DNA of 64,000 bases from Globodera rostochiensis (lineage: Eukaryota; Nematoda; Chromadorea; Rhabditida; Heteroderidae), in NCBI GenBank assembly GCA_018350325.1, contig JAEVLN010000013.1, positions 124,001-188,000 of the forward strand. Direction: 5' to 3'. The notes beneath the pieces are model-generated. The model searched no databases. It saw only the letters and a program-made list of their open reading frames with translations, and was not told the DNA's origin. The position numbers were made by a program, and so were the translations under genes. The stretch's first letter is position 1; every line of letters starts with the position of its first letter. Shown here one piece after another: positions 26,150-39,178 of the stretch.

Positions 26150-26380
26150 AAAAATAACCGAGCTGAAGATAAGACCAGACAAAGGGCAGATGAATATTTA
26201 GACGAGTATTTGAATGCGTTGAATCCCTCAGGGTTTTCAAAGCATGAGTTAAGATTAAAGAAAAATGCAATTGTTATGTTGATTAGAAATATGAACATAG
26301 AATTGGGGCTTTGTAATGGATCGAGAATGAAAGTAGAAGAAATGCATAAGAATTTGATTGTATGCAAGATTTTGAGATGA
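26150..26380 (+). pseudogene. Pif1-like helicase fragment of a Helitron (degraded)
   Basis: A 76-codon frame open from just after a TGA (26147) to a TGA (26378) contains, in order, LNALNPSGF, HELRLKKNAIVMLIRN, and LGLCNGSRMKV. This matches the C-terminal part of Pif1-family helicases in Helitron rolling-circle transposons and their relatives. Those have a conserved SL.PSG.P.H.L.LK.G..IMLLRN.....GLCNGTR(L/M). In that family the enzyme unwinds DNA during rolling-circle transposition. Only this segment is present: no Walker A, Rep domain or downstream motifs were found nearby, and the frame has no start codon. The fragment is therefore a relic. A host PIF1 exon is less likely because no splice sites border it. 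Confidence 0.75.
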
Positions 26381-26483
26381 GATCAAGAGAATTGCAAATT
26401 TAGATGAGGTCAAGAGAATTTCAGATTTAGATGAGATCAAGAGAATTGCAGATTTAGATGAGATCAAGAGAATTGCAGATTGA
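26376..26483 (+). repeat. 27-bp minisatellite encoding LDEIKRIAD-type repeats
   Basis: Four units of exactly 27 bp begin at 26376, 26403, 26430 and 26457 (consensus GATGAGATCAAGAGAATTGC plus AGATTTA). The period is a multiple of three, and one frame reads a nine-residue acidic/basic repeat through all four units before a TGA, without any start codon. The array directly abuts and slightly overlaps the end of the Pif1 relic in a different frame. Confidence 0.85.
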
Positions 26484-28631
26484 TCCTCCGTGTGGACTTC
26501 TTAGACCAATGGTAATATTGCTTTTTTTGCATTAGGTTGAAATTAATAGGTTAGGAATTTAAAATCTAGTAAAATCAACTTTACCCCTTACATTTATCTT
26601 TTTGCACTCTCTAATTAATTGATTTTGAAGTCCTAAAGTGAGCAAATTTACACAATTACATTATTTAATTAAGAAATGGAGATGAATATAAGCTTGGGTA
26701 GGTGTGAGTTGACTTGGAGTCGAAAATTGCTTACCATTTTTACAATAAACACGCTTTTAAGATTATAAACTAAATTTAAATAAAATAAAACAATAAAACA
26801 TTCAAACAAACAAACAAATTGAATAAATGCTAAATAATCATAATAATAAATCTGTGAATGTGTAGCCAAACTAACATCATTTGGAAGATGGGTCGAAAAA
26901 ATGGAAATCTCCCGCATTTGGGATGGATTTATTAATCCAAGACGCATGCTAAATATTATACAGCAATGCTAATCTGGAGCATTGACAGGAATATGAAAAA
27001 TGAATAAATATTATCAAAATAATAAAATCTCTAACTAAAAAAACAAGTCAAATTAAAAAAATGTGATAAAACTTTTAAAAGCTTGAGATATACCTATTAA
27101 AGTTGTCGACTTATTAAAATAATTATTTTTAAAAATCATTTAATATATAAAGTACCAAAATTTATTAGCAGCACTGCTATTAGAGGATTTGTTTCATTGA
27201 AAAAAGGATTTAAAGATTGTAAATATTTTCTATATCTACTTACGAAATTATTTGAGTAATTTTGATATAAACAATTCTACAATAATCATAAATTTAATTT
27301 AAATTGACGATATTTGATGGCACTTTTTGAAAATTTTTAAATTTAAAAAATCAGATAAATAATTGTAACGAAATTTTGAGTCGCGACTAGCGCGAAAAAG
27401 ACTATCAATATGACTAAAAGTAATAATGAAATTAAAAAACTAAAAGAAAACTTAAGTGAACGAAAGCTTGATTAAATATAGACCTATAAAAATTATAAAA
27501 TAAGAAATGTTAAAATAATATTAGAATCAAATGAGCGAGTGAATGTGACGAAATAAAAAACAATGGCCTTGTAAATCTGTTAATGTTATAACAAAAAGAT
27601 AGGACAAAAGCATCACAAATTGATAAGTAGTTAAATGGAATCGTCTCCTTATGTGTTGAGTATTTGAAATATAAAGAAAACACCGATCTTAATAAAAATC
27701 TTCCAAATAAATATAAAATATTTTACATTTTTATTCGTTATAAAAATAATTTGGCTGCCGCTAGAGAACAAGGCGGATTTCCAAAATGCTGGATCGCATT
27801 TGAAAGATACAAATAGGATGGGACTATTAGACCAAAATTAATTTATTAATTGATCAGAAGCTTGTTGCAAGTTTTTAAGGAAAAACCAAAAATTTATATC
27901 AATAAAAAATATACAATTTTATTGACTACCATTTTAATGCTGCAATTTAAATTAAACAGTAGATAAAACTAATAATAAAAAATTTAATTTTAGAGCAAAA
28001 TAATGTAATAATTAAAATATATAATACCAATAAAGTCAATAATTCCATTAATAAAAAAAGTATTATTTTAACAAATTGTGAATAAAAGATATTCCATTTC
28101 TATGATATTATTATTTTTTAATCATCGTTTCACAATCGTTGTATTAAGTCTTTAAATGATATAAACTTGCAAATGCTGCGCTTATATCAAGGTATAAAAA
28201 TATAAAACGCAAATGTTCGGTAATAAAACCCAAGCTATAGTTAAAAAACTGAATAAATGGGAGGTGGACTCTACGAATGCAAAGCAAACATTTAAATCAT
28301 CTTTTATAAAATAAACTTTCACCAATATGCATTACGTTTTAATTGTTGCTCTTAACAATTTAAATGCTTCTGATCATTCTACAAAAAAGTTTATAAAGAT
28401 CATTTATACGTCACAAAGTAATTATTAATTTGCTTTCCTCGCTAACTTCCGGAACCTTTATTCGACAGTTTATTTATAAATAAATTTAAATTGGTGGAAC
28501 TCTTAGTTAAATCTAATTCGGCAATTAAAAATTAGTTGAAGTATAGTTTAAAAATAAAAATAATAAATAATAGGATTTTGACATTATAGCTAAAACATTG
28601 ATTGAAAACCCATAAACTATATAAATATTTT
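26484..28631. other. AT-rich stretch, nothing recognised
   Basis: No island with clear splice-like borders, no repeat and no frame with a recognisable product. The 92-codon minus-strand frame at 26669-26947 is AT-biased with a hydrophobic middle and no family match I can name. Confidence 0.55.
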
Positions 28632-28772
28632 CTAACCAAAAACAATTTGCCTACATCAAAGGTGCCGGAAGTGCCGCTCGAATTCATACTACTAAGCAGA
28701 AAGGACGGGGGAAGGCTTAAAAAGTTAGTAAATGAAATCGAGACTACCGCACATCAGCTTTTCCGCGGCCAA
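28632..28772. repeat. Dispersed repeat, copy 1
   Basis: Shares with 46382-46558 the blocks TAACCAAAAACAAT, TTGCCTACATCAAA, GTGCCGGAAGTGCCGCTCGA, CTAAGCAGAAAGGACGGGGG and CAGCTTTTCCGCGGCC, in the same order and orientation. In both copies the plus frame through the GC-rich core stays open and starts TSKVPEVPLEF, diverging afterwards. This suggests derivation from a coding sequence with a basic, AT-hook-like stretch. The transposon family is not identified. Confidence 0.75.
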
Positions 28773-31275
28773 AATGGTAAAAGTTAATTAGAATAATTTG
28801 AATAAAATAAATGTAAAAAATAAAAACACACAAATTAATATGCACATAATTAAAAATATCTTAATGCAAAAACCAATTTTTATGTTAATTTTAAGTATGA
28901 TAATAAACATCAATAAATACTCTGAAAAGATATAATTCTGAAAAAGCGACATCTCGGCCAAAAGCCCCATGAAACAGAGTTATTGCACTTATACATATTT
29001 ATAAAATATATTATGATTGTAATACTTTTTTTATTAAAAAATTTCAAGTGGCAAAAAATGTTTGCTGTTGGTTGATGCTTGGCCAGTCTGGAAGAATGCA
29101 ATTGATCAAGAAACATTTTTATTTAATCTAACAAAGGTTGATGTGCTAAGCCGCATATTTTTTTTTACATTAAATATTCTCGAATATATAAAAGGAATAA
29201 AACTTACAAAAGCCATATAAAATACAATTTTAAAATTACATAATTAATATTTTTACAAAAAATCAAAGATTTTATAGTTAGATTTTTTTATTATCTATGA
29301 ATTTTTTGGATTTATATTTGTTCACTTGTTCCGGACTTTATTTTGAATTTCTTTTGAGCCATGACAGGAAATCCATACCGATTAGCAAGTTGACTACATT
29401 AGCGACATAATATACTTATATTTTGAATTAAAATTAATTTAAAAGTATGCTGATTTAACCGATTCCATTATTTATCATGTAGATTTTTTCAAAAAACAAG
29501 AATACCTGCAGTTGTATTATTTTTTAAAAATAATTTAGCGATTTATTTTTTTATTTAGGTTACTTGTTTATATTTAAAAATTTTGTTAAAGATTTTTTTT
29601 GTTAATTAATGAATTAATTTTTAAGATCAATAATTATTTTACAAGAATTATTTTTAATAAATACTTTTTCAGCATTAATGATTTTTGAACATTTTATAAC
29701 ACGCACACTAAAACTTTCTGCATTTCATGATTGATAATAATTACACATTTTTTAAGAATAAAAACACATTATAAATACAATATTTTAATGCCAGATTTTT
29801 TATATGTTGAATGCATTGAATTAACATTTATTGCTTATTTCTTAGATTGCATTTACTTTGGCTTTGTAGCATTTTTTATAAAAAAAAACTTTTGGCATCC
29901 ATAATAAGAATCAAGTATCTAGTGACATTAAACGTTGAGATTCATTTATTGTCGCTGCGCCTTCGGCGGACGGATGTCATAGTTTTTAGACGATGATCAA
30001 ATCGTAGTTTTATTCCTCGCTGGAGTCAATCACAACGTCTGTGCCCTCATAGGACGATGGACAATATTTATTTGTCTACACTTTGCGAAAAGTAAGTGAA
30101 CTCAATGCACGTGTGCTTTTGCGGGTTAATATATTTGCATAAATTGTTTTTGTATTTAAAATATTTGATTATCATTTTTCATTAATAGGTATTCACTTTT
30201 TTATATTAATTTTCAATTCTTTATTTTAATCATCAGATCCAACTGATGAAATAAGGTGTTTAGAATATAACATCAATTTTGATGATGTTTTTAACTAGAC
30301 TATAAGTAAATCCCAAATTGTATTAAGATATTCTTATTTTTAATTGGTTTTGTTTCCTAATACAATGTTTTTAAATCTTAATTATGGGTTTTTATTTTTA
30401 AAATATAAACCTTATTTAAATAGATATTAATATTTTTGAATTATATTTATTATTGCAAGAAACGTGCTCTTTTAAAGCCTCTTTTATTAGTTCGTTCAGT
30501 TTATTAAGTTAATATTTCAAATACTGCTTCCAAATGAGGTTTTGTTATTCGATATACAATATTTATTTTATAAAGTAGTTCTTATTTAAAAATTAAATTT
30601 TTTTGAAATAATTAACTTTCTGCTTGCTGAGCATCCCAATCCTTTTTAATAATTAGGGCGGCGATTTATATGGAAATCCATATTCTCTTTAAATTATTAT
30701 AATTAATCTTGCTCGAAAACTTCGTTAAAGTAGGAATTTAGCGATAATGGGTTTTTTAAACGCAGAAGAAATAATTATCAAATTCAAAATAAATAAAATT
30801 AAAAGGTGTTGGTTTACTAACGTAAAGAAAAAATAAAAATATTTCATATCTTTATTTTTGGATTCCATAATTTGGACTCTTTCAACGAATATATACATTT
30901 ATTTACATACTCATATTAATAGAAAAAATCGATTCAAATACAAATAACTAAATACATTACCTGTAATTTGGCCAAATAAAATTCAATAAAAAAATCAACA
31001 CTCAACTTTAAATAAATATTTATAAACAGAAAGAAAAAAGAGAATTTATTAAAATGACAATCAAAATTGGTAATTAGGGAAAGTCAGATTTGATTACTCA
31101 AAGCAAAATTAAAAATCGCCTTATTTATTGTTTGTGAATTGGAGTAAAGGCCATTGAAGAAGCCCACAAACGGCAAACATGCTCAGGTCTGCATAAGCCG
31201 GATTCTGAGGTGCAGCTTTATGCAACAAATCTGCCCAACAACGACGTTATAGCAGAATCTCCGTCATAAATTGTT

Positions 31276-31293
31276 AGATGCTTTTCAGCATCT
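31276..31293 (+). other. Perfect hairpin resembling a histone mRNA 3' stem-loop
   Basis: AGATGCT, loop TTTC, AGCATCT: a 7-bp stem with a UUUC tetraloop, the loop used in many metazoan histone mRNAs, closed by U-A as in the histone element. The invariant G-G/C-C base pairs near the stem base are not all present, and no histone gene lies upstream; the adjacent frame ending at a TAA near 31266 is not a histone. It is most likely a chance hairpin. Confidence 0.15.
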
Positions 31294-33081
31294 TTTTCGT
31301 AAACAAAAGTCAACAAGATAAAATTACTTTATTTTAAAATTACTACTTTCTTATCAAAGGCAAAAGATTTCGTCGAAAAATTTTGATTCGTCGATTATAA
31401 ACATTTCTTACAGAGTAATATATCCCTTTTTTTAGTCAAAAGACCATAAAATAAAAATAGCTATGTTTTATATTAAACAAATGCTTGTAGTGAGTGTGTG
31501 AACTTTATTAAATTTTATTTATTTAATTGTAAGATTATAATTGTAACTTAATTTATTTTATGCGATCTTCATTCATTTTCAACTGACCCGATTTTCTGAT
31601 ATTGTAACTTTTCACTAATTTTAATTTTTGATACAAAATGATAATTTTATTCTTACAAAACATTGAAATTTTATCTTTCTTTATTTATTTATTATTGTTC
31701 ATATTCTAAATTTACTTGCATCTATTTATTCATCAAGTTGAAGAAATACCCTTGGTGAACGCGTTGTCTTCCAATCTTATATTTTATTTATTTAATTTAA
31801 ATAATTTTTGGTTTGTTTATAAGACTTCTTTCTTTTATAACAAGCACAAGCAGCTTTTATTGTATGTGAAATTTATTTTTTTGTTTATAACGAAATGAAA
31901 CGCAATTTTTTTAAAATTTATTTTTGTGAACAATTATCTTTTACTTTGTTTTATACTTGTGATAGTAACTTTAATCATAAATACAATATTTTATGTCTTA
32001 TTCGGTAGTTGTTGCAGGACATTTTTTCGTTCAGTCTATTATAACGAATGAATGCTCGATAGCTCCTAGAATTATTGTACTAATTATCATACTAATATAT
32101 TTATTTTTTTCAAAACTTTCATTTTTTAATATTAAATTTAGGCTGTATTGGCATTAATAAAAACTAAGTTTTTGATATATATATTTATATAATAGAATAA
32201 TTTTAAGTCGTAAGATTACTTTTTTATTAGATAAACAAAAGTTTACAAATCCAAACAAACATTCCTGGTTTAATTAATTAGAAAGAGAAGTGATTTATCT
32301 AAAAAGTTTAAACTGCCTCAAAAAGAAATAGATCAAAAACTGAAACCTTTCAAAGCTAGTATATAATTACTTTTAAAACATCGATCGCCCATTTCCGTCA
32401 CTAAATGGATCATGGATATTTGTGCCAAAAGTCCGAATTAAGTTACTTGTTTTTAGTTTAAGCCTTATTTTAAAAAAGGTATTAAATTTTTTGGATTTTC
32501 TATTATATTAGGACCCTTTATAACAATATTATATTTCAATAAAATCGTAAAGTCCTGTATTTTTAACAACTGGGTTCTGAATAAATCATTTCATTGAAGC
32601 AAAAATATAATACTTTACAGTTTAACCCTTCCCGCGATTTTTTACAATTTAATATTTTGTTTGTTTTTCTTCAGATCAATGAGAAATACCTATAAAAAAA
32701 CATAAATCCTTGTTTAATCGTTTAGGCAGTTCTGTCTTTTAAACTGACAAAACCAAAAAATATTTTTAAATATTTCCTCCATAGAAGTGCAATCTTTATT
32801 ATTATTAATTTATAATTTGTTAAATAATAAAATAATCTTGTATATTCACTAATTGTTTTAGTTTTAATTAAGTGATTTAATTTCCTTTAAAATAAATAAT
32901 GACGATTTAAAATTGTCATGCTGTTTTCAATTTTTGCTTTATTAGTTTTTAGTTTAACTCGTTGTTATTTTTCGTGTCTTTTTTATACTCAGATTTTTAA
33001 ATTATGATTTCTTTTTTAATTTTAATAGTCATCATTTATTAATTTTGTGCCATTTTTATTGTATCATCGTTTTTTATATAC

Positions 33082-33157
33082 TGATCGTCTGCCGCCGTGG
33101 CCACTGAAGTGGAGGTGTGTAGGTGCTCAGCGGGAGTTCATCAGGCCACTGGCTAAG
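33082..33157 (-). other. Candidate small exon
   Basis: A 76-bp GC-rich island that on the minus strand follows AAATTCAG and ends at A|GTATAT, both good splice-site matches. One frame is open throughout and reads a Trp/Pro-rich segment containing LSQWPDELPLSTYTPP. No family recognised. A competing plus-strand reading is also open but lacks a convincing acceptor. Confidence 0.28.
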
Positions 33158-33663
33158 CTGAATTTTTTTTTTTTGTAATTTATGGGCAATCTTATTGATC
33201 ATTCTTTAAATCATGCCTTTTGCTTAAGCGTGAATAAATTTTTAGCATTCAATTAGTTTTAATATTAAAATAATAAACGCTGAATATATATAATTTAGGT
33301 TATATTAAATGCAATTAAACGTTGGTTAGTTTAAATACTTTTAAGTCACGTTTTAATCTGATTATTATTTGTTAGCTTTGAATAAAATTGAGTGAATTTT
33401 ACCTTAAGACCGAAATGTTTAGTGCCTATTTCGGCATTTTTTTGCTGGGTTTTTATGCCTAAGTTTAATTTTTTACATTTGCATTCATAAGATTCTATTT
33501 TTATCTAATCTTGTATAATTTGAAATCTAATATGTTTTGGGCATGTTTAACCTAAAGTGATTACAGCCAACACATATATTTATTTTGTTTGCTTTTGTTA
33601 AAGCAATCTTTTTTTAAATGATTTATTTTGCTATACAATAAATTGCCGTACTTGTTTTCCCAG

Positions 33664-33724
33664 CGCTCAAGCAGTGCTATTTTATTAACGGTGGCGAATA
33701 TATCAGTGCGATATCCACGCATGC
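33664..33724 (+). other. Candidate small exon
   Basis: 61 bp bordered by a strong acceptor (TTGTTTTCCCAG) and a GTAAAAC donor on the plus strand. Two of three frames are open, one reading LKQCYFINGGEYISAISTHA. No domain recognised. It lies 500 bp from an island whose best splice signals are on the other strand, so these two are probably not the same gene, or one is false. Confidence 0.25.
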
Positions 33725-36700
33725 GTAAAACAATGCAATAAATACTTTTTCTTACTGTTTATGCAATGCTTCCTTTTTTTGAAAGCATAAATAATTCTTT
33801 TTATTTTGATTAAAATGATGTTTTTAACTTAATCGACTTATTTATCAATACGTTTTCTAGGATAATTACTCTTGTTTTGATTTTATTATTATTTTAAAAA
33901 GATTTATTTTAATATGTATTTATTGAAGTTCCTAAAAAATTTGATATAACTTTTAAATATTTTGGAGGCATAATTGTATAATTGACTAATTCAGTTTATT
34001 GTGTATTCATTCAATTTTTTATTTTATGTAAATGTCTGATAGTGTTTGTGCATTAGATAAAGAGGTTAACATAAATAAGAACATATATAAATATAAACAA
34101 AATGTTAAAAGTTTTATTATAAAAAAGCAAAAAATATTTATACTCGATTTTTATTAAATAGTTTCCTGAGCATTCAATCTTGTCTGAATCCGATTTCGTC
34201 TTTGCATTCGTGGGTGCTTTGAATAGAGCTTTCTATGTTCTCGAGGTTTTTGACAGATTTTTTTAATGATTTTTTGCTTGCTTCCCTCAAGCAATGTAAA
34301 TTAATGCTTAATACACAAATAAATAAAGTTTAATTACTAAATTTCTTTTAATAAATTTAATAGGCTTTATTTATTCAAATATTTTTTATAATACTGATGC
34401 TTCGTACCGCCTCCCTTAAGTGGTTTTTGTCTATCAAAAATGAATTTGAGGCCTCATATTTATCTCATTAGTTTTCAATTTTACAATTTTTATTTTTTGA
34501 AATTTCAAGAAGGGCAGTGTTAATATTGAGTTATTTTACCTGTCAAATTACAAGTATTATTAATTCAGAATCTGTACAGTTGGCTTACTTTTCATTTCAT
34601 ACATTTTTTTCTTGCGTATGATTCTTTATTCAAAATCCAAGTCACAAGTCACCCTCAAACAAACCTTTAAACATTGTAGTCATGTAGAGTTCATGATAAA
34701 AAATTCTTTATGTGAACTTTTTAGAAGCAAAATTTTTACTTATTATGTTTCCCGGATCTTACTCATCTCCACAATATCATTTTAATTTAGGGTTTTTTTA
34801 AATTTTATATCTGATGTTTGTCACGAGTTATAATTTTATATTTAAATTACGAATTTGTGTCTTAGAATTTATATGTAACTTGTTTTAGCTGGATTTATTA
34901 GATAACGATCTTATTTGAGACTTTGTTCAAAAATGCGTACTTCTTAAGCTTTACGTTTAGTCGATTTTCCGCTTTATGTTATTGGTATTTAGAAAGCATT
35001 GGTTTTGCACATTTGTAATTTATTGGTTAATGGTTTTGCTTTTGATTAAATTAGTTTTAGTTTTTTTCGTTTCGTTTCGTACGAATTATTATGTTGATGT
35101 TTTTATAACAATATTATCCTGGAAAATATATCCTCATGTTTTGCATTTTGCAATAACTTTTTTTAGCATTATCAGCGAAGATTTTTTACTTTTATTACTT
35201 TTTTTATTAATTGTTGCCCTTTTTTGACATTTCGACATCTTATTATTTTTTAATGATGTTAAGTCAAATGTTTATAGTAATACCTTTCATTATATCTCTG
35301 TATAAAATTTAATGTGATATTTAAACAAATGTTGTAATTTTAATTTTCAAGTAATTTACAATTTAATTACTTTTAATCTTTACAATAGCAATTGAATTAT
35401 AAATAAAAAAAGCTAAACAAATTCAATTTATTTATATTTGTATTTCTATTAATCTGCTCTTCATTCGCGTCCAAACGACAAAGGCATTTAAAAACATATG
35501 TTCTTATTTTTTGTCTTTGGCTTAGTAAAGTTTATTTTTTTTAGATTATATTTTTAAAAATAGGTTAATGTGAATTTAATATTGTATTCATTTTAAGTAT
35601 GAACTTTCTAAACTTACAATCAAAGGTCAATATCATTTATTCATAATGCGGCAAAAAAAAAAGATTGAATGAAAATCTGGTTTATTCTGATGTGATATTA
35701 TTTTGTAAATTAAAAAAAAATTTTATTGTTTAACTTATTTTATTCAGTATCGAGAGGTTAAGATTTAAAACAAAAACAAAACGAATGCACTCTTTAAAAT
35801 ACTAAAATTATTTTTCAAAACTAGAAAAGATTCTCTCCGGCGGATTTGTACTTCTAAAACAACCTTTTTGGAAGCACGGCTGTGTTAAAACTGAATAAAT
35901 CTCGAAATCGAATATTTTTATGAGATATTAATATTCTTGTTAGAATCGCTAATAAGCCCTGGGTTGCAATTTTCCATAATAAAATAAGAAATTAGTAATT
36001 GCGGAAACATATGCGCAGCTTTTTTATGATCACTACCGAACCAATCGTTCACAATAAAAAAAGAGTCGCAGAGTGTTTAGCGGCAAGCTCAGCTTCGCCT
36101 TAAAGATATAAAATAGGCATACGTTATTAATCGAAACTGGCACCATTGAAAATAATAAATTTAAAGTTATCAAATCTTTAATTATATACTAAAACAACAA
36201 TTAATCAATAATTTTTACATCTTGATCATGGAGACAAGCTCATAAAATCTATTTATCGTATATTTTTTGTCGAGTAAAAACAAATAAAGATATAATATAA
36301 TTAGTTAACTTTAGTAATTTACTTAACAAAGCATAAAGGTCATACTTGCCATTAATAATAATAATAATTAATTTTTATAGTTTAATTATCGTGCTTTGAT
36401 GATAAATACATTTAATCAGTATTTTGCTTCAAAGATAATGTTAACACATGATTTATAAATTAATTTTTTATTATTTATAAATATTAAATTGAGCGATTTA
36501 GCGTTTGAAAAGCATCAATCTATATTAATAAAAAAAAATAAATAAAATAAATAAATAAATAAAAGTTTGAAACTTTTATTTATTTGGTTTTTATAATTTT
36601 CTAAAAATTACGATAAAAAATTTGACGATAATTCTTATAAAAATTTTCTTTAGGTTTAATGAAGCCTTAGTTTAGCTTATGTAGGCTTGTTAATAAGCTC

Positions 36701-39126
36701 GGTTAAGGTGTCATCAACTTACTATTAAAAAAACAAAAAATGAATTGTGTTCATTGCAATTGCTATGTTTTGCTGGTAATTTCCAGACATAAATTGGAAA
36801 GGTATTTATTAAATTTATAATCGATTGCAGCCATTCTTTCCATCCACCGCTCGCTGCAGCAATTCAAATGGCTTTTTTTTATGCCAGCCGGGGATGGGCG
36901 TTCGTTTTCCCATCGCCGGGGGGGGCAATAATATCGATTTAAATATACTTCCAAACTAAAAAAATATCCACGACCAAGGTTTGAAGGTTATAAATTGGCT
37001 TACACCGATAGGTGTCCTTTTTTTAAAAATAAGTCTTTAATCGCTCACCCAATTACTATAAAAATGGTTCAGGTCAGATCGATTTGAAAAAAGTGATCAA
37101 TCCCCAATCGACACTTTTTGGGAAATTTTATCTTAACCTAAAAAAGTTAAAAAAAACCTTTTACGTATATTGGACTGTGAAAAATTTTGTAAACCCTTTT
37201 GAAGAACATTTACAGACCTCAAATTCAAATATAACTTGTAACTCATATTAAATTATTCTGATTGAAAAACACAATACAAAATGGCCAAAAATTCTAAAAT
37301 TAAAAAAATATCATATAATTCATAACACAAAAACAAATAAATAGGTAAAATTGCAAAATATTCAAATTTCTAACTAATATTCTTATTATATAAAATTTTT
37401 AACATAATTTAAACTTTAGTAGTGGTTAAAGCAAGAAATTGTACAGCTTCGTTAACGTGCATATGTGTGCTGTTGGATTTTTATGCAGGCAAAGAGATAT
37501 TTTTAATTTATGCATACAAATTTGCCATAATTTAATAAATATTTTCATCTTTTAAAATAATTTTATGTTTAAATATGTTAGACATATTTGTTTGCACTTG
37601 ACTTGTTGGTCATAATAATTACTTTTGTCGTTGTCAATGCAACTTTTATTTATCATTTAATTACTATCGTTGTTCCGGTGTGTCTTTTTCACTTTATTAT
37701 TTATACCCGTTCTCTGTTTATCACGGGCATTCAATTTGCTGTAGTAATTTCTTTCTTTATTTGTGCAAGTGACAATTAATTTAGGTTTTATCATTTTAAT
37801 CATTCATATAATGTTTTGGTCTTAAAATGATGCACTGTGATATAAACTGGATTTATTTATTTAATTATTAATAATTTTGCTTAAGTTTCAGGGGGGGGGT
37901 ACATTTTAAAGCCGTTGTTGAAAATGGAATATTTGTGTGATCTTTGTATTGTCATGGATTTATATCATTATTTTTCTAATTATTGACCAATTGCCTTTTT
38001 TTATTGAAAATATGTATGTGTCGCGTATATTTAAATATTAAGATTATTCGAATAAGCCTAATATTGTTTGAAAATATTCAAAAAAACCGCGATTTAGTAT
38101 GATTTGAATAGAGTTTTAAACTCAGTAAAATTTAAATTTTACATGTACAATTAAATATCGGTTTTCTTCATTGTTTCTATATTTTTTTAAAAAAAAATAG
38201 TATTTCAAATTTTATAGTATAATACTAACTTGCTCTATTATTTAAACCTTTTCAAATAATATAGGATCATTTAAAGAATGCTAATTAAAATAGTTATTTA
38301 ACTGTTTATTTTTACATGCACCTAAATGAATTTTTTTAATATAGTTTCTTGTTTTATTTATTAATGAATTGATTAAAATGATGATTTTTTTTATGTAACT
38401 CTTTATGATCTTTTAAATAATATAAATATATATAAATTAATCAGCTTTGATTCCATTTTATGGCCACCTAAAATCCATGACGACCACATTTTATGTTAAA
38501 ACGCCTGACCCACAGTGGAACACCAGATCTTGGAGCATAGCGGCAAAGAGCGTCTCCCATTGTCTGGAAATTTTACATGATTTTTTATGGTGACCGGAGA
38601 AATGCGTCAGTGGAAAATGCGTCAGTAAAAAATGCGTCTGTGGAAAATGCGTCAGTGATAGATACAAATATAAGGTATTGAAAGGGATTGAATCCATACA
38701 ATTCTCACAAAAAAATCAATAAAGCCCAAAAAATTAAAATTAAAGAATGAGCCATCGGCGACAGCCGCCACCGTGATTATTTTCCTATCGTGAGGCCATA
38801 AAACAAAACCTAATAATTTATTTCTTAACTAAAAATAGTTAAATTTTTTCTTTTTAAATTGGTTAAAACTCGTAAACTTTTCAAATTAAAAAATTAAAGG
38901 AAATTATCGAATGGGCTCTTTTTTATTTATTGAATACAGTAAATTGCAGCGATTTTCTTAATTGAATAGTTATTATTGTTTTTGTTTTATAAACAATGTT
39001 TTTTGTTGCAGGTCGATAGATTTAAGTAAAATCATTTTTTTAAATTAAATTTGTTGGTATTAGTAAGACTTTACTTAGGCTTTCAAAATTCATATATTAC
39101 ATTTTTTACAAATTAGCTGCAGTTAC

Positions 39127-39178
39127 CCTACATCCATCAGGCTGTGGCGTTGAGCTCGTCATTATCTGGCAAGGGGTC
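39127..39178 (-). other. Candidate small exon
   Basis: A 52-bp GC-rich block on the minus strand after a TTTTTTTAG acceptor and before a G|GTAACT donor. Two frames are usable: one is open throughout, the other ends in a TGA. A second island 40-130 bp upstream on the same strand (39221-39309) is open for 29 codons after an ACCAG. No product recognised. Confidence 0.25.

Noticed and set aside
36763..36954. 63-codon minus-strand frame and an opposing plus frame with an EGF-like CSNSNG pattern
   Set aside because: The cysteine count and spacing do not make an EGF domain, and both strands are open, so neither is supported.
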